This document shows, piece after piece, positions 35,686-44,730 of a stretch of DNA of 64,000 nucleotides. The stretch is from an uncultured Eubacterium sp. (lineage in GTDB: Bacteria; Bacillota; Clostridia; Oscillospirales; Acutalibacteraceae). The stretch is taken from positions 186,001 through 250,000 of the forward strand of contig NZ_CAKSZA010000002.1 in the NCBI RefSeq assembly GCF_934525195.1, written 5' to 3'. The translations under genes and the position numbers were made by a program. Positions within the stretch are counted from its first letter, which is position 1. Every line of letters begins with the position of its first letter. The notes under the pieces are model-generated. The model was not told where the DNA came from, ran no database searches, and saw nothing but the letters and a program-made list of their open reading frames with translations.

Positions 35686-38505
35686 TTACAGAAGCTTTTT
35701 GAGATACTGTCCCGTATAAGATTTTTTCACCTTGGAAACCTGTTCAGGTGTTCCCTGTGCAACGATTTTACCGCCGCCTTTTCCTCCCTCGGGTCCAAGG
35801 TCGATAATATGGTCGGCACACTTGATTACATCAAGATTATGCTCGATAACAAGGACCGTATTGCCCGTATCAACAAGTTTATTAAGAACATCGAGAAGCT
35901 TGGAAACATCGGCTGTATGAAGCCCTGTTGTCGGTTCATCAAGGATATAAATCGTCTTGCCTGTTGAACGCTTTGCAAGTTCCGTTGCAAGCTTAACTCT
36001 CTGTGCTTCGCCACCCGAAAGAGTTGTGGCAGGCTGTCCTAATTTGACATAACCGAGACCGACATCCGACAAGGTTTGAAGTTTTCTTGCAATCTTTGCG
36101 TGGGTTGAGAAAAATTCAAGTGCTTCATCAACAGTCATTTCGAGCACATCATAAATACTCTTGCCTTTAAACTTTACATCAAGGGTTTCTCTATTATATC
36201 GTTTTCCGCCGCAAACCTCGCACGGAACATAAACATCCGCAAGGAAGTGCATTTCAATTTTTACAATACCGTCGCCCTGACAAGCCTCGCATCTGCCACC
36301 CTTGATATTGAACGAAAATCTATTTGGACCGTAGCCCTTTGCTTTTGCATCATTTGTTGAAGCGTATAAATCTCTGATATCATTAAACACACCCGTATAT
36401 GTTGCAGGATTTGAACGAGGGGTTCTGCCAATAGGTGATTGGTCAATATCAATAACCTTGTCAAGGGCGTCAACGCCTTTAAATGACGAAAACTTACCTG
36501 TGTGTTTTTTTGCGTGGTTGAGGACATTGCAAAGATACTTGTATAGAATCTCATTAACAAAAGAAGATTTACCCGAACCTGAAACGCCTGTTACAGCAAC
36601 AAATTTGCCGAGCGGAATCTCAACATCAATATTTTTAAGATTATTTTCCTTTGCACCGAAAACAGTTAGTTTTTTACCGTTGCCCTCTCGCCTTTTTGTC
36701 GGCACGGGAATGCTTCTCTTACCGCTCAAATATTGACCCGTTATGCTGTTTTCGCAAGCCATAACTTCTTCCGGAGTGCCTGCTGCAATCAATTCACCGC
36801 CGTGTATGCCTGCACCCGGACCGATATCAACAAGGAAATCTGCCGCACGCATAGTGTCCTCATCGTGTTCAACGACAATCAATGTATTGCCCAAATCACG
36901 GAGATGTCGGAGAGTTTCAAGCAATTTTTCGTTATCTCTTTGATGAAGTCCGATTGACGGTTCATCAAGAATATACAGCACACCCATAAGAGATGAGCCG
37001 ATTTGAGTTGCAAGTCTGATTCTTTGAGCCTCACCGCCCGACAAAGTGCCCGATTCTCTTGCAAGTGAAAGATAGTCCAATCCAACAGAATTAAGAAAAG
37101 TAAGTCGTTCTTTAATCTCTTTAAGAACAAGATTTCCGATCATTTGCTCCTTTTCTGTCAATTCAAGATTATTGACAAAATCAAGTTCTTCCGATACAGA
37201 CATTGAGCAAAATTCATATATATTTTTACCGCCGACAGTAACAGCCATAGCCTCGGGTTTTAATCTTGAACCTTTGCACTCGCCGCAAGTACATTCCTGC
37301 ATAACTTCTTCAATAGCAGTTCTTGCATAATCGGAAGTAGTTTCGGCATATCTTCGTTTAAGATTATTTACAATACCCTCAAATTCACTCAAATATGTTC
37401 CGCTACCGTAAGAAGTAACACGCTTCATTTTCAATTTTTTGCCGTCTGTTCCATAAAGGATAGCGTGTAAGCCCTCATCATTAATCATTTCAACGGGCAT
37501 ATCAAGAGAAAAGTTATATTCCTTTGCAAGAGCGTCCATATACATTCTTGCAATAGAACTGCCCTCTGCAACATTCCAACCGCTTGCCTTGATTGCTCCT
37601 TGATTAATCGACATTTTTTTGTCGGGGATAATCAAATCGGGATCAATTTCTTTGAATGTTCCGAGTCCGTCACATTTTTTACAAGCACCAAAAGGATTGT
37701 TAAACGAGAACATTCTCGGACTCATTTCCTCAATTGACACTCCGTGTTCTGGACAAGCATAATTGAGCGAGAACACTTCCTCATTTTCACCGTTTATATC
37801 AACAATCAGCAAGCCGTTGCCGATTTTAGTAGCAGTTTCTACGCTGTCGGTAAGTCGTGATTGAATACCAACTTTGATTACAATTCGGTCAACAACAACT
37901 TCTATATTATGTTTTTTTGTTTTGGACAGTTTTATTTCGTCCTGCAAATCAACAATTTCTCCGTCAATTCTGCAACGAACAAATCCCTGCTTGCGAATAT
38001 CATTGATTTCCTTTACAAACTCACCTTTTTTACCTCTTGCGATGGGTGCTAACACCTGAATTTTTGTGCGTTCAGGCAATTCGAGAAGTTTATCAACAAT
38101 TTGGTCAACGGTCTGCTGAGTGATTTCTCTTCCGCACACAGGGCAATGCGGTATACCTATTCTCGCCCACAAAAGTCGAAGATAATCGTAAATCTCCGTT
38201 ACAGTTCCGACTGTTGAACGCGGATTTTTTGAAGTTGTTTTTTGGTCAATGGAAATTGCGGGAGACAGTCCCTCAATATAGTCAACATCAGGCTTGTCCA
38301 TTTGACCGAGAAACATTCTTGCATATGACGACAAAGATTCAACATATCGTCTTTGACCCTCGGCATAAATAGTATCGAATGCTAATGAGGATTTGCCCGA
38401 ACCCGAAAGACCCGTAAACACAACAAGTTTATCTCTCGGTATTTCTATATCAATATTTTTCAAATTGTGCTCTCTTGCACCTTTAACAACAATGTTTTTA
38501 ATCAT
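35686..38505 (-). CDS. uvrA: Excinuclease ABC subunit A
   Basis: DNA damage recognition ATPase of nucleotide excision repair. The 939-residue protein has two ABC ATPase modules (GLSGSGKSSLAFDTIYAEG and GVSGSGKSSFVNEIL), signature motifs LSGGEAQRIRLA and LSGGEAQRVKLA, and zinc modules with CPVCGREI, CTCGECKGS and CEACQGDG..CEVCGGKRY. It lies two bases after uvrB and is co-transcribed with it. Confidence 0.98.
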   Translation of the reverse strand: MIKNIVVKGAREHNLKNIDIEIPRDKLVVFTGLSGSGKSSLAFDTIYAEGQRRYVESLSSYARMFLGQMDKPDVDYIEGLSPAISIDQKTTSKNPRSTVGTVTEIYDYLRLLWARIGIPHCPVCGREITQQTVDQIVDKLLELPERTKIQVLAPIARGKKGEFVKEINDIRKQGFVRCRIDGEIVDLQDEIKLSKTKKHNIEVVVDRIVIKVGIQSRLTDSVETATKIGNGLLIVDINGENEEVFSLNYACPEHGVSIEEMSPRMFSFNNPFGACKKCDGLGTFKEIDPDLIIPDKKMSINQGAIKASGWNVAEGSSIARMYMDALAKEYNFSLDMPVEMINDEGLHAILYGTDGKKLKMKRVTSYGSGTYLSEFEGIVNNLKRRYAETTSDYARTAIEEVMQECTCGECKGSRLKPEAMAVTVGGKNIYEFCSMSVSEELDFVNNLELTEKEQMIGNLVLKEIKERLTFLNSVGLDYLSLARESGTLSGGEAQRIRLATQIGSSLMGVLYILDEPSIGLHQRDNEKLLETLRHLRDLGNTLIVVEHDEDTMRAADFLVDIGPGAGIHGGELIAAGTPEEVMACENSITGQYLSGKRSIPVPTKRREGNGKKLTVFGAKENNLKNIDVEIPLGKFVAVTGVSGSGKSSFVNEILYKYLCNVLNHAKKHTGKFSSFKGVDALDKVIDIDQSPIGRTPRSNPATYTGVFNDIRDLYASTNDAKAKGYGPNRFSFNIKGGRCEACQGDGIVKIEMHFLADVYVPCEVCGGKRYNRETLDVKFKGKSIYDVLEMTVDEALEFFSTHAKIARKLQTLSDVGLGYVKLGQPATTLSGGEAQRVKLATELAKRSTGKTIYILDEPTTGLHTADVSKLLDVLNKLVDTGNTVLVIEHNLDVIKCADHIIDLGPEGGKGGGKIVAQGTPEQVSKVKKSYTGQYLKKLL

Positions 38506-38507
38506 AT

Positions 38508-40466
38508 TCAGTCCTCGTCACTAAGTTCTTTAATCTTATCACGAAGAAATGCAGCATGCTCAAATTCAAGCATTTTAGCCGCTTCTTTCATTTCTCGTGT
38601 AAGTTTTTCAATCATTACCCTGCGTTCCTTTGCCGTCATTCGTTTATTATGCTCGTCAAACGCTTCTTTAGTAGTGATTTCAATAACATCACGAACATCT
38701 TTTTTAATTGTTTTCGGAGTGATATTATGCTCTTTATTGTATTCTTCCTGTATTTTTCTGCGTCGCACGGTTTCGGTAATTGCTCGTTCCATAGAAGGCG
38801 TAACGCTGTCGGCATACATAATAACTTCGCCGTTTTCGTTTCTCGCCGCTCTGCCGATTGTCTGGACAAGCGAAGTTTCGGAACGCAAAAATCCCTCTTT
38901 ATCGGCATCAAGAATTGCAACAAGTGACACTTCGGGAATATCAAGGCCCTCACGAAGCAGATTAATACCGACTAAAACATCAAACTTTCCAAGTCGTAAA
39001 TCTCGGATAATTTCCATTCTTTCAATGGTGTCAACATCATGGTGCATATATCTAACCTTGATGTCAAAGCCCTCAAGATAAGCCGTTAAATCCTCCGCCA
39101 TTTTCTTTGTAAGAGTAGTTACAAGCACTCTTTCTTTGCGTTCAATTCTGATATTGATTTCGGACAATAAGTCGTCCATTTGGTCATCTGTCGGTTTAAC
39201 TGTGATGATTGGGTCAAGCAATCCTGTCGGTCTGATTACCTGTTCAACAATCTGCGTAGAATTTTCTTTTTCAAACTCTCCCGGAGTTGCAGAAGTGAAG
39301 ATAACCTGATTGATTTTGCCGTAGAATTCATCGAAAGTCAACGGACGATTGTCAAAAGCAGACGGAAGTCTAAAGCCGTAATCAATAAGACTTCCCTTTC
39401 TTGAACGGTCACCGCCGTACATTCCACGCACCTGCGGAAGCATAACATGGCTTTCATCAACAAACATAAGAAAATCATCGGGAAAATAATCAATGAGTGT
39501 AAACGGTGCTTCGCCAGGTTTTCTGTCACTCATAATTCTCGAATAATTTTCAATGCCTTTGCAAAATCCTGTTTCTTCGAGCATTTCAATATCATTCATT
39601 GTGCGTTCCTTGATGCGCTGTGCTTCAAGGAGCTTGCCGTTAGCCTCAAAATACGCAACTCGGTCAACCATTTCATTGTAAATCTCATTAAGTGCTTTTT
39701 TGAGTTTTTCCTGACTGACAACATAGTGCGATGCAGGATAAATAACGCAAGAACTCAACACGCCCTCAACTTTACCCGTAAGAGGATTAATCTCGCAAAT
39801 TCGGTCGATTTCGTCACCAAAAAATTCAACCCTGACCGCATTTCCCGAACTTCCCGCAGGATAAATCTCAACTGTATCGCCACGAACACGAAACTTATTA
39901 CGAACAAAATTAATATCATTTCGCTCATACTGAATTTCAACAAGTTTATGAATAAGCTCGTCACGTTCTTTTTCCATACCCGGTCGCAACGAGATTACCA
40001 TTTTTTTATAATCAAGCGGGTCACCGATTGAATAAATGCACGAAACGGATGCAACGATAATAACATCTCTACGCTCCGACAAAGCCGCAGTTGCACTATG
40101 ACGGAGTTTGTCGATTTCGTCATTTATAGCACTGTCTTTTTCGATATAAGTATCGGTCGTCGGCACATAAGCCTCCGGTTGATAGTAGTCATAATAAGAA
40201 ACGAAATACTCAACTGCATTTTCAGGAAAAAACTCCTTAAACTCAGAGCAAAGCTGTGCCGCAAGTGTTTTGTTATGAGCCAAAACAAGTGTAGGTCTGT
40301 TTACTTTTTCAATGATATTTGCCATTGTAAAAGTTTTACCCGAACCCGTAACACCCATAAGAGTTTGCTCTTTGTCGCCTCGTAAAACGCCCTCTGCAAG
40401 TTTTTCGATCGCTTGTGGCTGGTCACCTGTCGGCTTAAATTTGCTGACTAATTTAAATTTGTCCAT
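38508..40466 (-). CDS. uvrB: Excinuclease ABC subunit B
   Basis: Helicase-like damage verification subunit. The 652-residue protein has Walker A GVTGSGKTFTMA, the beta-hairpin region YYDYYQPEAYVPTTDTYIEKD, Walker B MFVDESH, helicase motifs V/VI (VLVGINLLREGLD, QTIGRAARN) and a C-terminal UVR domain (MKEAAKMLEFEHAAFLRDKIKEL). It is first in the uvrBA operon. Confidence 0.98.
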   Translation of the reverse strand: MDKFKLVSKFKPTGDQPQAIEKLAEGVLRGDKEQTLMGVTGSGKTFTMANIIEKVNRPTLVLAHNKTLAAQLCSEFKEFFPENAVEYFVSYYDYYQPEAYVPTTDTYIEKDSAINDEIDKLRHSATAALSERRDVIIVASVSCIYSIGDPLDYKKMVISLRPGMEKERDELIHKLVEIQYERNDINFVRNKFRVRGDTVEIYPAGSSGNAVRVEFFGDEIDRICEINPLTGKVEGVLSSCVIYPASHYVVSQEKLKKALNEIYNEMVDRVAYFEANGKLLEAQRIKERTMNDIEMLEETGFCKGIENYSRIMSDRKPGEAPFTLIDYFPDDFLMFVDESHVMLPQVRGMYGGDRSRKGSLIDYGFRLPSAFDNRPLTFDEFYGKINQVIFTSATPGEFEKENSTQIVEQVIRPTGLLDPIITVKPTDDQMDDLLSEINIRIERKERVLVTTLTKKMAEDLTAYLEGFDIKVRYMHHDVDTIERMEIIRDLRLGKFDVLVGINLLREGLDIPEVSLVAILDADKEGFLRSETSLVQTIGRAARNENGEVIMYADSVTPSMERAITETVRRRKIQEEYNKEHNITPKTIKKDVRDVIEITTKEAFDEHNKRMTAKERRVMIEKLTREMKEAAKMLEFEHAAFLRDKIKELSDED

Positions 40467-40509
40467 ATCATCAACTCACTATTTTTTGCTAAAAATCTAT
40501 AATCACTAT

Positions 40510-40538
40510 ATTATACAACAAATGTTTCAATTATTCAA
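40510..40538 (-). promoter_or_regulatory. Promoter of uvrBA with a LexA-like spacer sequence
   Basis: On the minus strand TTGAAT (40533-40538), a 17-base spacer and TATAAT (40510-40515). The spacer contains GAAACATTTGTTG, a degenerate match to the GAAC-N4-GTTC type of LexA site. Confidence 0.6.
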
Positions 40539-40585
40539 TAGCAAGTATTTGGTATTAAGTTCATCTATATTTAATATTTTGTGTA

Positions 40586-40614
40586 TTGAAGTGCAGATAA
40601 GAGTTTGCTATAAT
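40586..40614 (+). promoter_or_regulatory. Promoter of the sialidase-ktrBA unit
   Basis: TTGAAG (40586-40591), a 17-base spacer and TATAAT (40609-40614). Confidence 0.65.
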
Positions 40615-40649
40615 ATAGGTTATAAATTTATATATTAAGGGTGATTATG

Positions 40650-41984
40650 ATGGCTAACAAACAAACATTGTTTTGCGGAACCAACACAGAATTTTTGTCC
40701 GCAGAACTTACAAAAGAAGCAAATGAATCCAATAGCGGTGTTGCTTTCCGTATTCCGAGTTTGGTGAATGTTGACGGCACACTTGTTGCCGCAATCGACA
40801 AGGCTCATGTGCCTACGGATTGGGGCTTTATTGAAATCGCTGTCAGAACAAGCACAGACGGCGGCAAAAACTGGAGCGACATAAAAACTATCGCCACACC
40901 GCCTGCAAGAGTTATCAATTCCGACAAAGAAAATACCGCAACCGCATTTTACATTGACCCTTGTATGGCTGTTGCACCAAACGGTGACATCGTGCTTCTT
41001 GTTACATATTATCCCGAATCAAAAGGTCTTTTCAACAAAAAGATGATGGACAAGAACAAAGTTGCTTATGCAAGTTTTGACGGAAAAACCGTTCCGCTCA
41101 TTTATGACAGAGAGGGCAATTTCTACTATGTTCTTGAAAGCGGAAAAGTTCTTGACAAATCAAAGAAAGCCACAGCGTACAAGGTTAACTTTACTGACGG
41201 TGAGCTTTACGAAAATGACAAATACATTGGCAACATCTTCCTCAACGGTGCAAAGAGCAAGGACAATGCAGCAGAGAGCACAACATACGGTGCACCGCTC
41301 AAAGCTGTTAAGAGAAGCTACGTGTTTATGCTTCGTTCATCCGATAAGGGTACGACATGGTCAAAGCCTGTTGACATCACCGGTGACATTCTCAATCAAA
41401 ACAGAGACGGCTTCTTCCTTGGAATTGCTCCGGGTAACGCAATCACAACAAAGAGTGGCAGATTGGTATTCCCTCTTTACACACTCAAAGGTTCTGTTTG
41501 TATTTATTCTGATGACAACGGCAACACTTGGAGAAGAAACGAGGCTGTGCCATTCACTCCAAACATTGACGAATGGACACTTGCAGAAGGTCCTGACGGA
41601 AATCTTTACTCTTTCTCAAGAGCAAGAGGCTACAAGACAACGCCTGCCGCAATTTCATACGACAACGGCATAAGCTGGGCTAAAACAAAAAATGCTAAAT
41701 TCAAAGCACCAAAATGCCAGAAGAACTGCTTTATTGACGGCGAAAAAGTATATGTTTCTCACCCATCAAAGAAAGGCAGAAATGACGGTGTTATCTCAAC
41801 AGGTACTTTTGAATACGACAAAAAAGGCAAGTGCAAGGGCGTCAAATGGTCAAAAGAGGACATCAAGATTAACGAAGGTTTCTTTGCATACAGCTGTATG
41901 ACAAAGATTGACAACAACACAATCGGTATTCTCTATGAAGATCAACCAAGCTCACACATTGTTTTTGAAACAATCAAACTATAA
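40650..41984 (+). CDS. Sialidase family protein (GH33-like, BNR repeats), apparently cytoplasmic
   Basis: A six-bladed beta-propeller exo-alpha-sialidase candidate of 444 residues. It has the FRIP motif with R34, the acid/base aspartate in LVAAIDKAH, and four Asp-boxes (STDGGKNW, SSDKGTTW, SDDNGNTW, SYDNGISW). A C-terminal NEGFFAYSCMT segment carries the likely nucleophile tyrosine. ATG 40650 is preferred because it is 8 bases from AAGGG; GTG 40641 and ATG 40647 are alternatives. No signal peptide or anchor is visible, which is odd for a sialidase. It is 34 bases upstream of ktrB. Confidence 0.85.
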   Translation: MANKQTLFCGTNTEFLSAELTKEANESNSGVAFRIPSLVNVDGTLVAAIDKAHVPTDWGFIEIAVRTSTDGGKNWSDIKTIATPPARVINSDKENTATAFYIDPCMAVAPNGDIVLLVTYYPESKGLFNKKMMDKNKVAYASFDGKTVPLIYDREGNFYYVLESGKVLDKSKKATAYKVNFTDGELYENDKYIGNIFLNGAKSKDNAAESTTYGAPLKAVKRSYVFMLRSSDKGTTWSKPVDITGDILNQNRDGFFLGIAPGNAITTKSGRLVFPLYTLKGSVCIYSDDNGNTWRRNEAVPFTPNIDEWTLAEGPDGNLYSFSRARGYKTTPAAISYDNGISWAKTKNAKFKAPKCQKNCFIDGEKVYVSHPSKKGRNDGVISTGTFEYDKKGKCKGVKWSKEDIKINEGFFAYSCMTKIDNNTIGILYEDQPSSHIVFETIKL

Positions 41985-42018
41985 TTAATTAAAATCGGCA
42001 AAGGAGTTTACATTTATT

Positions 42019-43356
42019 ATGCCGAAAAAATCAAACATAAAAAAACGACTTTCAACCTTTCAGATTATATTACTTGGCTTCGCAGGAGTGATATTGCTCG
42101 GCGCTCTGCTTTTGATGCTGCCTATTTCATCGGCAGAAAGAATTGTCACTCCGTTCAACGAAGCATTGTTTACATCAACTTCCGCCGTTTGTGTAACCGG
42201 ACTTGTAGTTAAAGACACAGGCAGTTATTGGTCTGCTTTCGGTCAAGCGATAATCATTACGCTTATTCAAATCGGCGGTCTTGGAGTTGTCACAATTGCC
42301 GCATCATTTTCTATGCTTGCAGGCAGAAGAATTTCGCTTATGCAACGAAGCACAATGCAAGACGCAATTTCCGCTCCAAAGGTTGGCGGAATTGTCAGGC
42401 TGACAAAGTTCATCATCACAGGCACATTTATTATAGAAGCAGTCGGTGCTGTTTCTATGATGCCTGTTTTCTGCAAGAACTTTGGTGCAAAAGGAATTTG
42501 GATGTCTGTTTTTCATTCCATTTCCGCATTTTGCAACGCAGGTTTTGACATTTTGGGCACAGAGGGCAATCAATTCTGCTCGCTAACCTCATACACATCA
42601 AATCCGGTTATCAACATAACCGTTATGCTTCTTATTGTAATCGGCGGCATCGGATTTTTGACTTGGGACGACATATATAACAACAAGTTTAAGATTAAGA
42701 AATATCGTATGCAAAGCAAGATTATTCTTGTTACATCACTTGTTTTAATTTTACTGCCGGCTATATATTTCTTCATTTTTGACTATAAGGATTTCAGCAT
42801 CGGCAACAGATTGCTTGCTTCCCTGTTCCAATCGGTCACAACAAGAACGGCTGGTTTTAACACAACCGATTTGACAAAGCTGACTCGACCGTCACAGGCA
42901 ATTATGATTTTTCTTATGCTTGTCGGCGGTTCACCGGGTTCAACGGCAGGTGGTCTTAAAACCACAACAATTGCTGTACTTATTCTCAACGCCTTTACTT
43001 GTTTTAGGCAAAAGGAACATGTTTGTGCATTTGGCAGAAGAATTGACGACAGCGTTATAAAAAGTGCGGCAACAATTGTTATGATGTACATCACACTTTT
43101 CTTCATCGGCGGTGTTTCAATTTGCACTATCGAAAAATTGCCGTTGGTTGCAAGCCTGTTTGAAACCGCTTCTGCAATCGGCACAGTAGGATTGACTTTG
43201 GGAATTACACCAAAATTGAGTTTAGCGTCACAAATTATACTCATAATACTGATGTATCTCGGCAGAGTCGGAGGCTTAACCCTCATTTACGCAACATTAT
43301 CGGTCAAAAAACATATCAATGCAAAAATGCCACTTGATAAAATCACAGTAGGTTAA
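42019..43356 (+). CDS. ktrB: KtrB-type potassium uptake membrane subunit
   Basis: A 445-residue K+ channel-like transporter of the Trk/Ktr/HKT superfamily. The four pore loops are visible through their filter residues in TSAVCVTGLVV, SISAFCNAGFD, SVTTRTAGFNT and TASAIGTVGLT. The length and short N terminus fit KtrB rather than TrkH. AAGGAG precedes the start. It is followed by ktrA after 11 bases. Confidence 0.92.
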   Translation: MPKKSNIKKRLSTFQIILLGFAGVILLGALLLMLPISSAERIVTPFNEALFTSTSAVCVTGLVVKDTGSYWSAFGQAIIITLIQIGGLGVVTIAASFSMLAGRRISLMQRSTMQDAISAPKVGGIVRLTKFIITGTFIIEAVGAVSMMPVFCKNFGAKGIWMSVFHSISAFCNAGFDILGTEGNQFCSLTSYTSNPVINITVMLLIVIGGIGFLTWDDIYNNKFKIKKYRMQSKIILVTSLVLILLPAIYFFIFDYKDFSIGNRLLASLFQSVTTRTAGFNTTDLTKLTRPSQAIMIFLMLVGGSPGSTAGGLKTTTIAVLILNAFTCFRQKEHVCAFGRRIDDSVIKSAATIVMMYITLFFIGGVSICTIEKLPLVASLFETASAIGTVGLTLGITPKLSLASQIILIILMYLGRVGGLTLIYATLSVKKHINAKMPLDKITVG

Positions 43357-43367
43357 AGGAGCACAAA

Positions 43368-44015
43368 ATGAAAAATATATTACTTATCGGCCTTGGACAC
43401 TTTGGCAAGCACATTGCAATGGAACTTAACCAATTGGGTCACGAGATTATGGCAGTTGATGAAAACGAAGAAAAAGTCAATGATGTTTTGCCATATGTTA
43501 CAAGCGCTCAAATCGGCGACAGCACAGATTCCGACTTTTTGGAATCGCTCGGAATCAGAAATTTTGATGTTTGCATTGTAACAATGTCGGGCAATTTCCA
43601 AAATTCACTTGAAACAACATCATTGCTCAAAGAATTGGGTGCAGAATTTGTTGTTTCGGCAGCCAAAAGAGATGTCCAGGAAAAATTCTTACTTCGCAAC
43701 GGTGCCGACAAGGTTGTTTATCCGGAAAAACAAATGGCAAAATGGACTGCAATCAGATACACCTCCGACCACATACTTGACTACATTGAAGTTGACGATT
43801 CATATGCGATTTTTGAAGTGCAAGTGCCGGACAATTGGATTGGCAAATCAATCGGTAGAATTGACATTCGTAAAAAGTACAACATCAACATTTTGGCTCT
43901 TAAAGAATACGGCAAGCTGAATATGGCAATAACGCCTGACACCGTGCTTTCAAGCAGCATCACCATGCTTGTCCTCGGTGATTACAAATCACTCCAAAAA
44001 TGCTTTAAGCTATAA
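43368..44015 (+). CDS. ktrA: KtrA-type RCK regulatory subunit
   Basis: Cytosolic nucleotide-binding gating subunit for KtrB. The 215-residue protein has one RCK_N domain starting with the Rossmann motif GLGHFGKHIAMEL and one C-terminal RCK_C domain. A single RCK unit distinguishes it from the two-unit TrkA encoded at 54.7 kb. Confidence 0.92.
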   Translation: MKNILLIGLGHFGKHIAMELNQLGHEIMAVDENEEKVNDVLPYVTSAQIGDSTDSDFLESLGIRNFDVCIVTMSGNFQNSLETTSLLKELGAEFVVSAAKRDVQEKFLLRNGADKVVYPEKQMAKWTAIRYTSDHILDYIEVDDSYAIFEVQVPDNWIGKSIGRIDIRKKYNINILALKEYGKLNMAITPDTVLSSSITMLVLGDYKSLQKCFKL

Positions 44016-44020
44016 TAAAA

Positions 44021-44058
44021 CAAAACGGATTCGCCCACAAAGACGAGTCCGTTTTTTG
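44021..44058 (+). terminator. Terminator after ktrA
   Basis: AAAACGGATTCG pairs with CGAGTCCGTTTT (one G-T pair), followed by TTTTTTG. Confidence 0.8.
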
Positions 44059-44081
44059 TTGAGGATATTCGCTCCCTCCTT

Positions 44082-44104
44082 GTTCGAATCCCTCTGTTAC
44101 ACCT
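44082..44104 (+). other. Possible remnant of a tRNA 3' end
   Basis: GTTCGAATCCCT (44082-44093) is identical to the T-arm of the oppositely oriented tRNA-Ser nearby (complement at 44156-44167) and is followed by CTGTTACACC, which looks like a tRNA acceptor end without the terminal A. No matching 5' half is visible. It may be a decayed tRNA or a chance match. Confidence 0.3.
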
Positions 44105-44108
44105 AAAA

Positions 44109-44143
44109 ATAAAAAGTCCGTCTGATGACGGACTTTTTATTTT
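44109..44143 (-). terminator. Terminator of tRNA-Ser
   Basis: AAAAAGTCCGTC and GACGGACTTTTT pair perfectly around TGAT, immediately after the tRNA 3' end. T-runs on both strands make it bidirectional. Confidence 0.8.
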
Positions 44144-44236
44144 TGGCGGAGAGCAAGGGATTCGAACCCTCGAACAGGTTATAGCCCGTTACACGATTTC
44201 CAATCGTGCTCCTTCGGCCAGCTCGGACAACTCTCC
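44144..44236 (-). tRNA. tRNA-Ser (GGA)
   Basis: A 93-base class II tRNA on the minus strand with a long variable arm. The acceptor GGAGAGT pairs with GCTCTCC; the anticodon stem CACGA/TCGTG encloses TTGGAAA, giving anticodon GGA (serine). The T arm is GAGGGTTCGAATCCCTT-like, the discriminator is G and CCA is encoded. Confidence 0.97.
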
Positions 44237-44253
44237 AAATAAATTACTTGCAT

Positions 44254-44305
44254 ATTATAACCTATTAAAATAAAAATTGCAAGTAAAAATATTATATGTT
44301 ATAAT
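44254..44305. promoter_or_regulatory. Divergent promoters sharing one palindromic -35 hexamer
   Basis: TTGCAA at 44277-44282 is its own reverse complement. Rightward it has a 17-base spacer to TATAAT (44300-44305), serving the gene at 44332. Leftward it has a 17-base spacer to the complement of ATTATA (44254-44259), serving tRNA-Ser. No other -35 candidates are evident for either. Confidence 0.7.
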
Positions 44306-44331
44306 AAAAATATATTTAGGAGGTAATCATT

Positions 44332-44676
44332 ATGAAAAACAAAAAATCGACAGTGCTTTTTGCTGTTTTTGCAATCATTCTTTTTGTCATTGCAGGAATA
44401 ACAACAGGCGTTGCAATCAAGTCGGGCAATGAATACAAAGGAACGGTTGCAGCATACAAACTATACCAGAAATCAGAATTCAATCTTGGCGGAGTAAGTT
44501 TGTCGGCTCAAACAGATTCGGCTAAAAAGCAAGCAGACGAACACAAAAACAACTTCAAAAAATTCTTCGCAATTTCGATTTTGCTTTATGTTGCACTTAT
44601 TGTAATGCTCGTTTTACTATATCTCAATGTGGTCAAAGCAAATGAAATCGAGAACGAAACAAAAAAGCAAGAATAA
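44332..44676 (+). CDS. Small two-TM membrane protein of unknown function
   Basis: Not recognised. The 114-residue protein has a short Lys-rich start (MKNKKS), a TM segment at about 7-28, a polar extracytoplasmic or cytoplasmic middle of about 50 residues with several Lys/Gln/Ser, a second TM segment at about 79-102, and a charged tail ENETKKQE. AGGAGG precedes the ATG and a terminator follows, so it is a real monocistronic gene. Confidence 0.75.
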   Translation: MKNKKSTVLFAVFAIILFVIAGITTGVAIKSGNEYKGTVAAYKLYQKSEFNLGGVSLSAQTDSAKKQADEHKNNFKKFFAISILLYVALIVMLVLLYLNVVKANEIENETKKQE

Positions 44677-44688
44677 ACAATATATCAT

Positions 44689-44725
44689 AAAAAAGGAGAT
44701 GCAATGCACCTCCTTTTATTTATTA
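44689..44725. terminator. Terminator between the small membrane protein gene and the GH3 gene
   Basis: AAAAGGAG (44691-44698) and CTCCTTTT (44710-44717) pair around an 11-base loop, with T-rich sequence after it on the plus strand and A-rich sequence before it. It lies between converging genes. Confidence 0.7.
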
Positions 44726-44730
44726 TTCGA

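Noticed and set aside
38467..40031. Long plus-strand frames opposite uvrB (about 204 and 194 codons)
   Set aside because: They are antisense shadows of uvrB, without ribosome binding sites or recognisable motifs.
41062..41673. A 203-codon frame in another phase of the sialidase gene
   Set aside because: It overlaps the sialidase, whose FRIP and Asp-box motifs clearly identify the coding frame.
44082..44236. Attachment site of an integrated element at tRNA-Ser
   Set aside because: The repeated T-arm sequence is inverted rather than direct, lies only about 60 bases away, and no integrase or foreign cargo is present.
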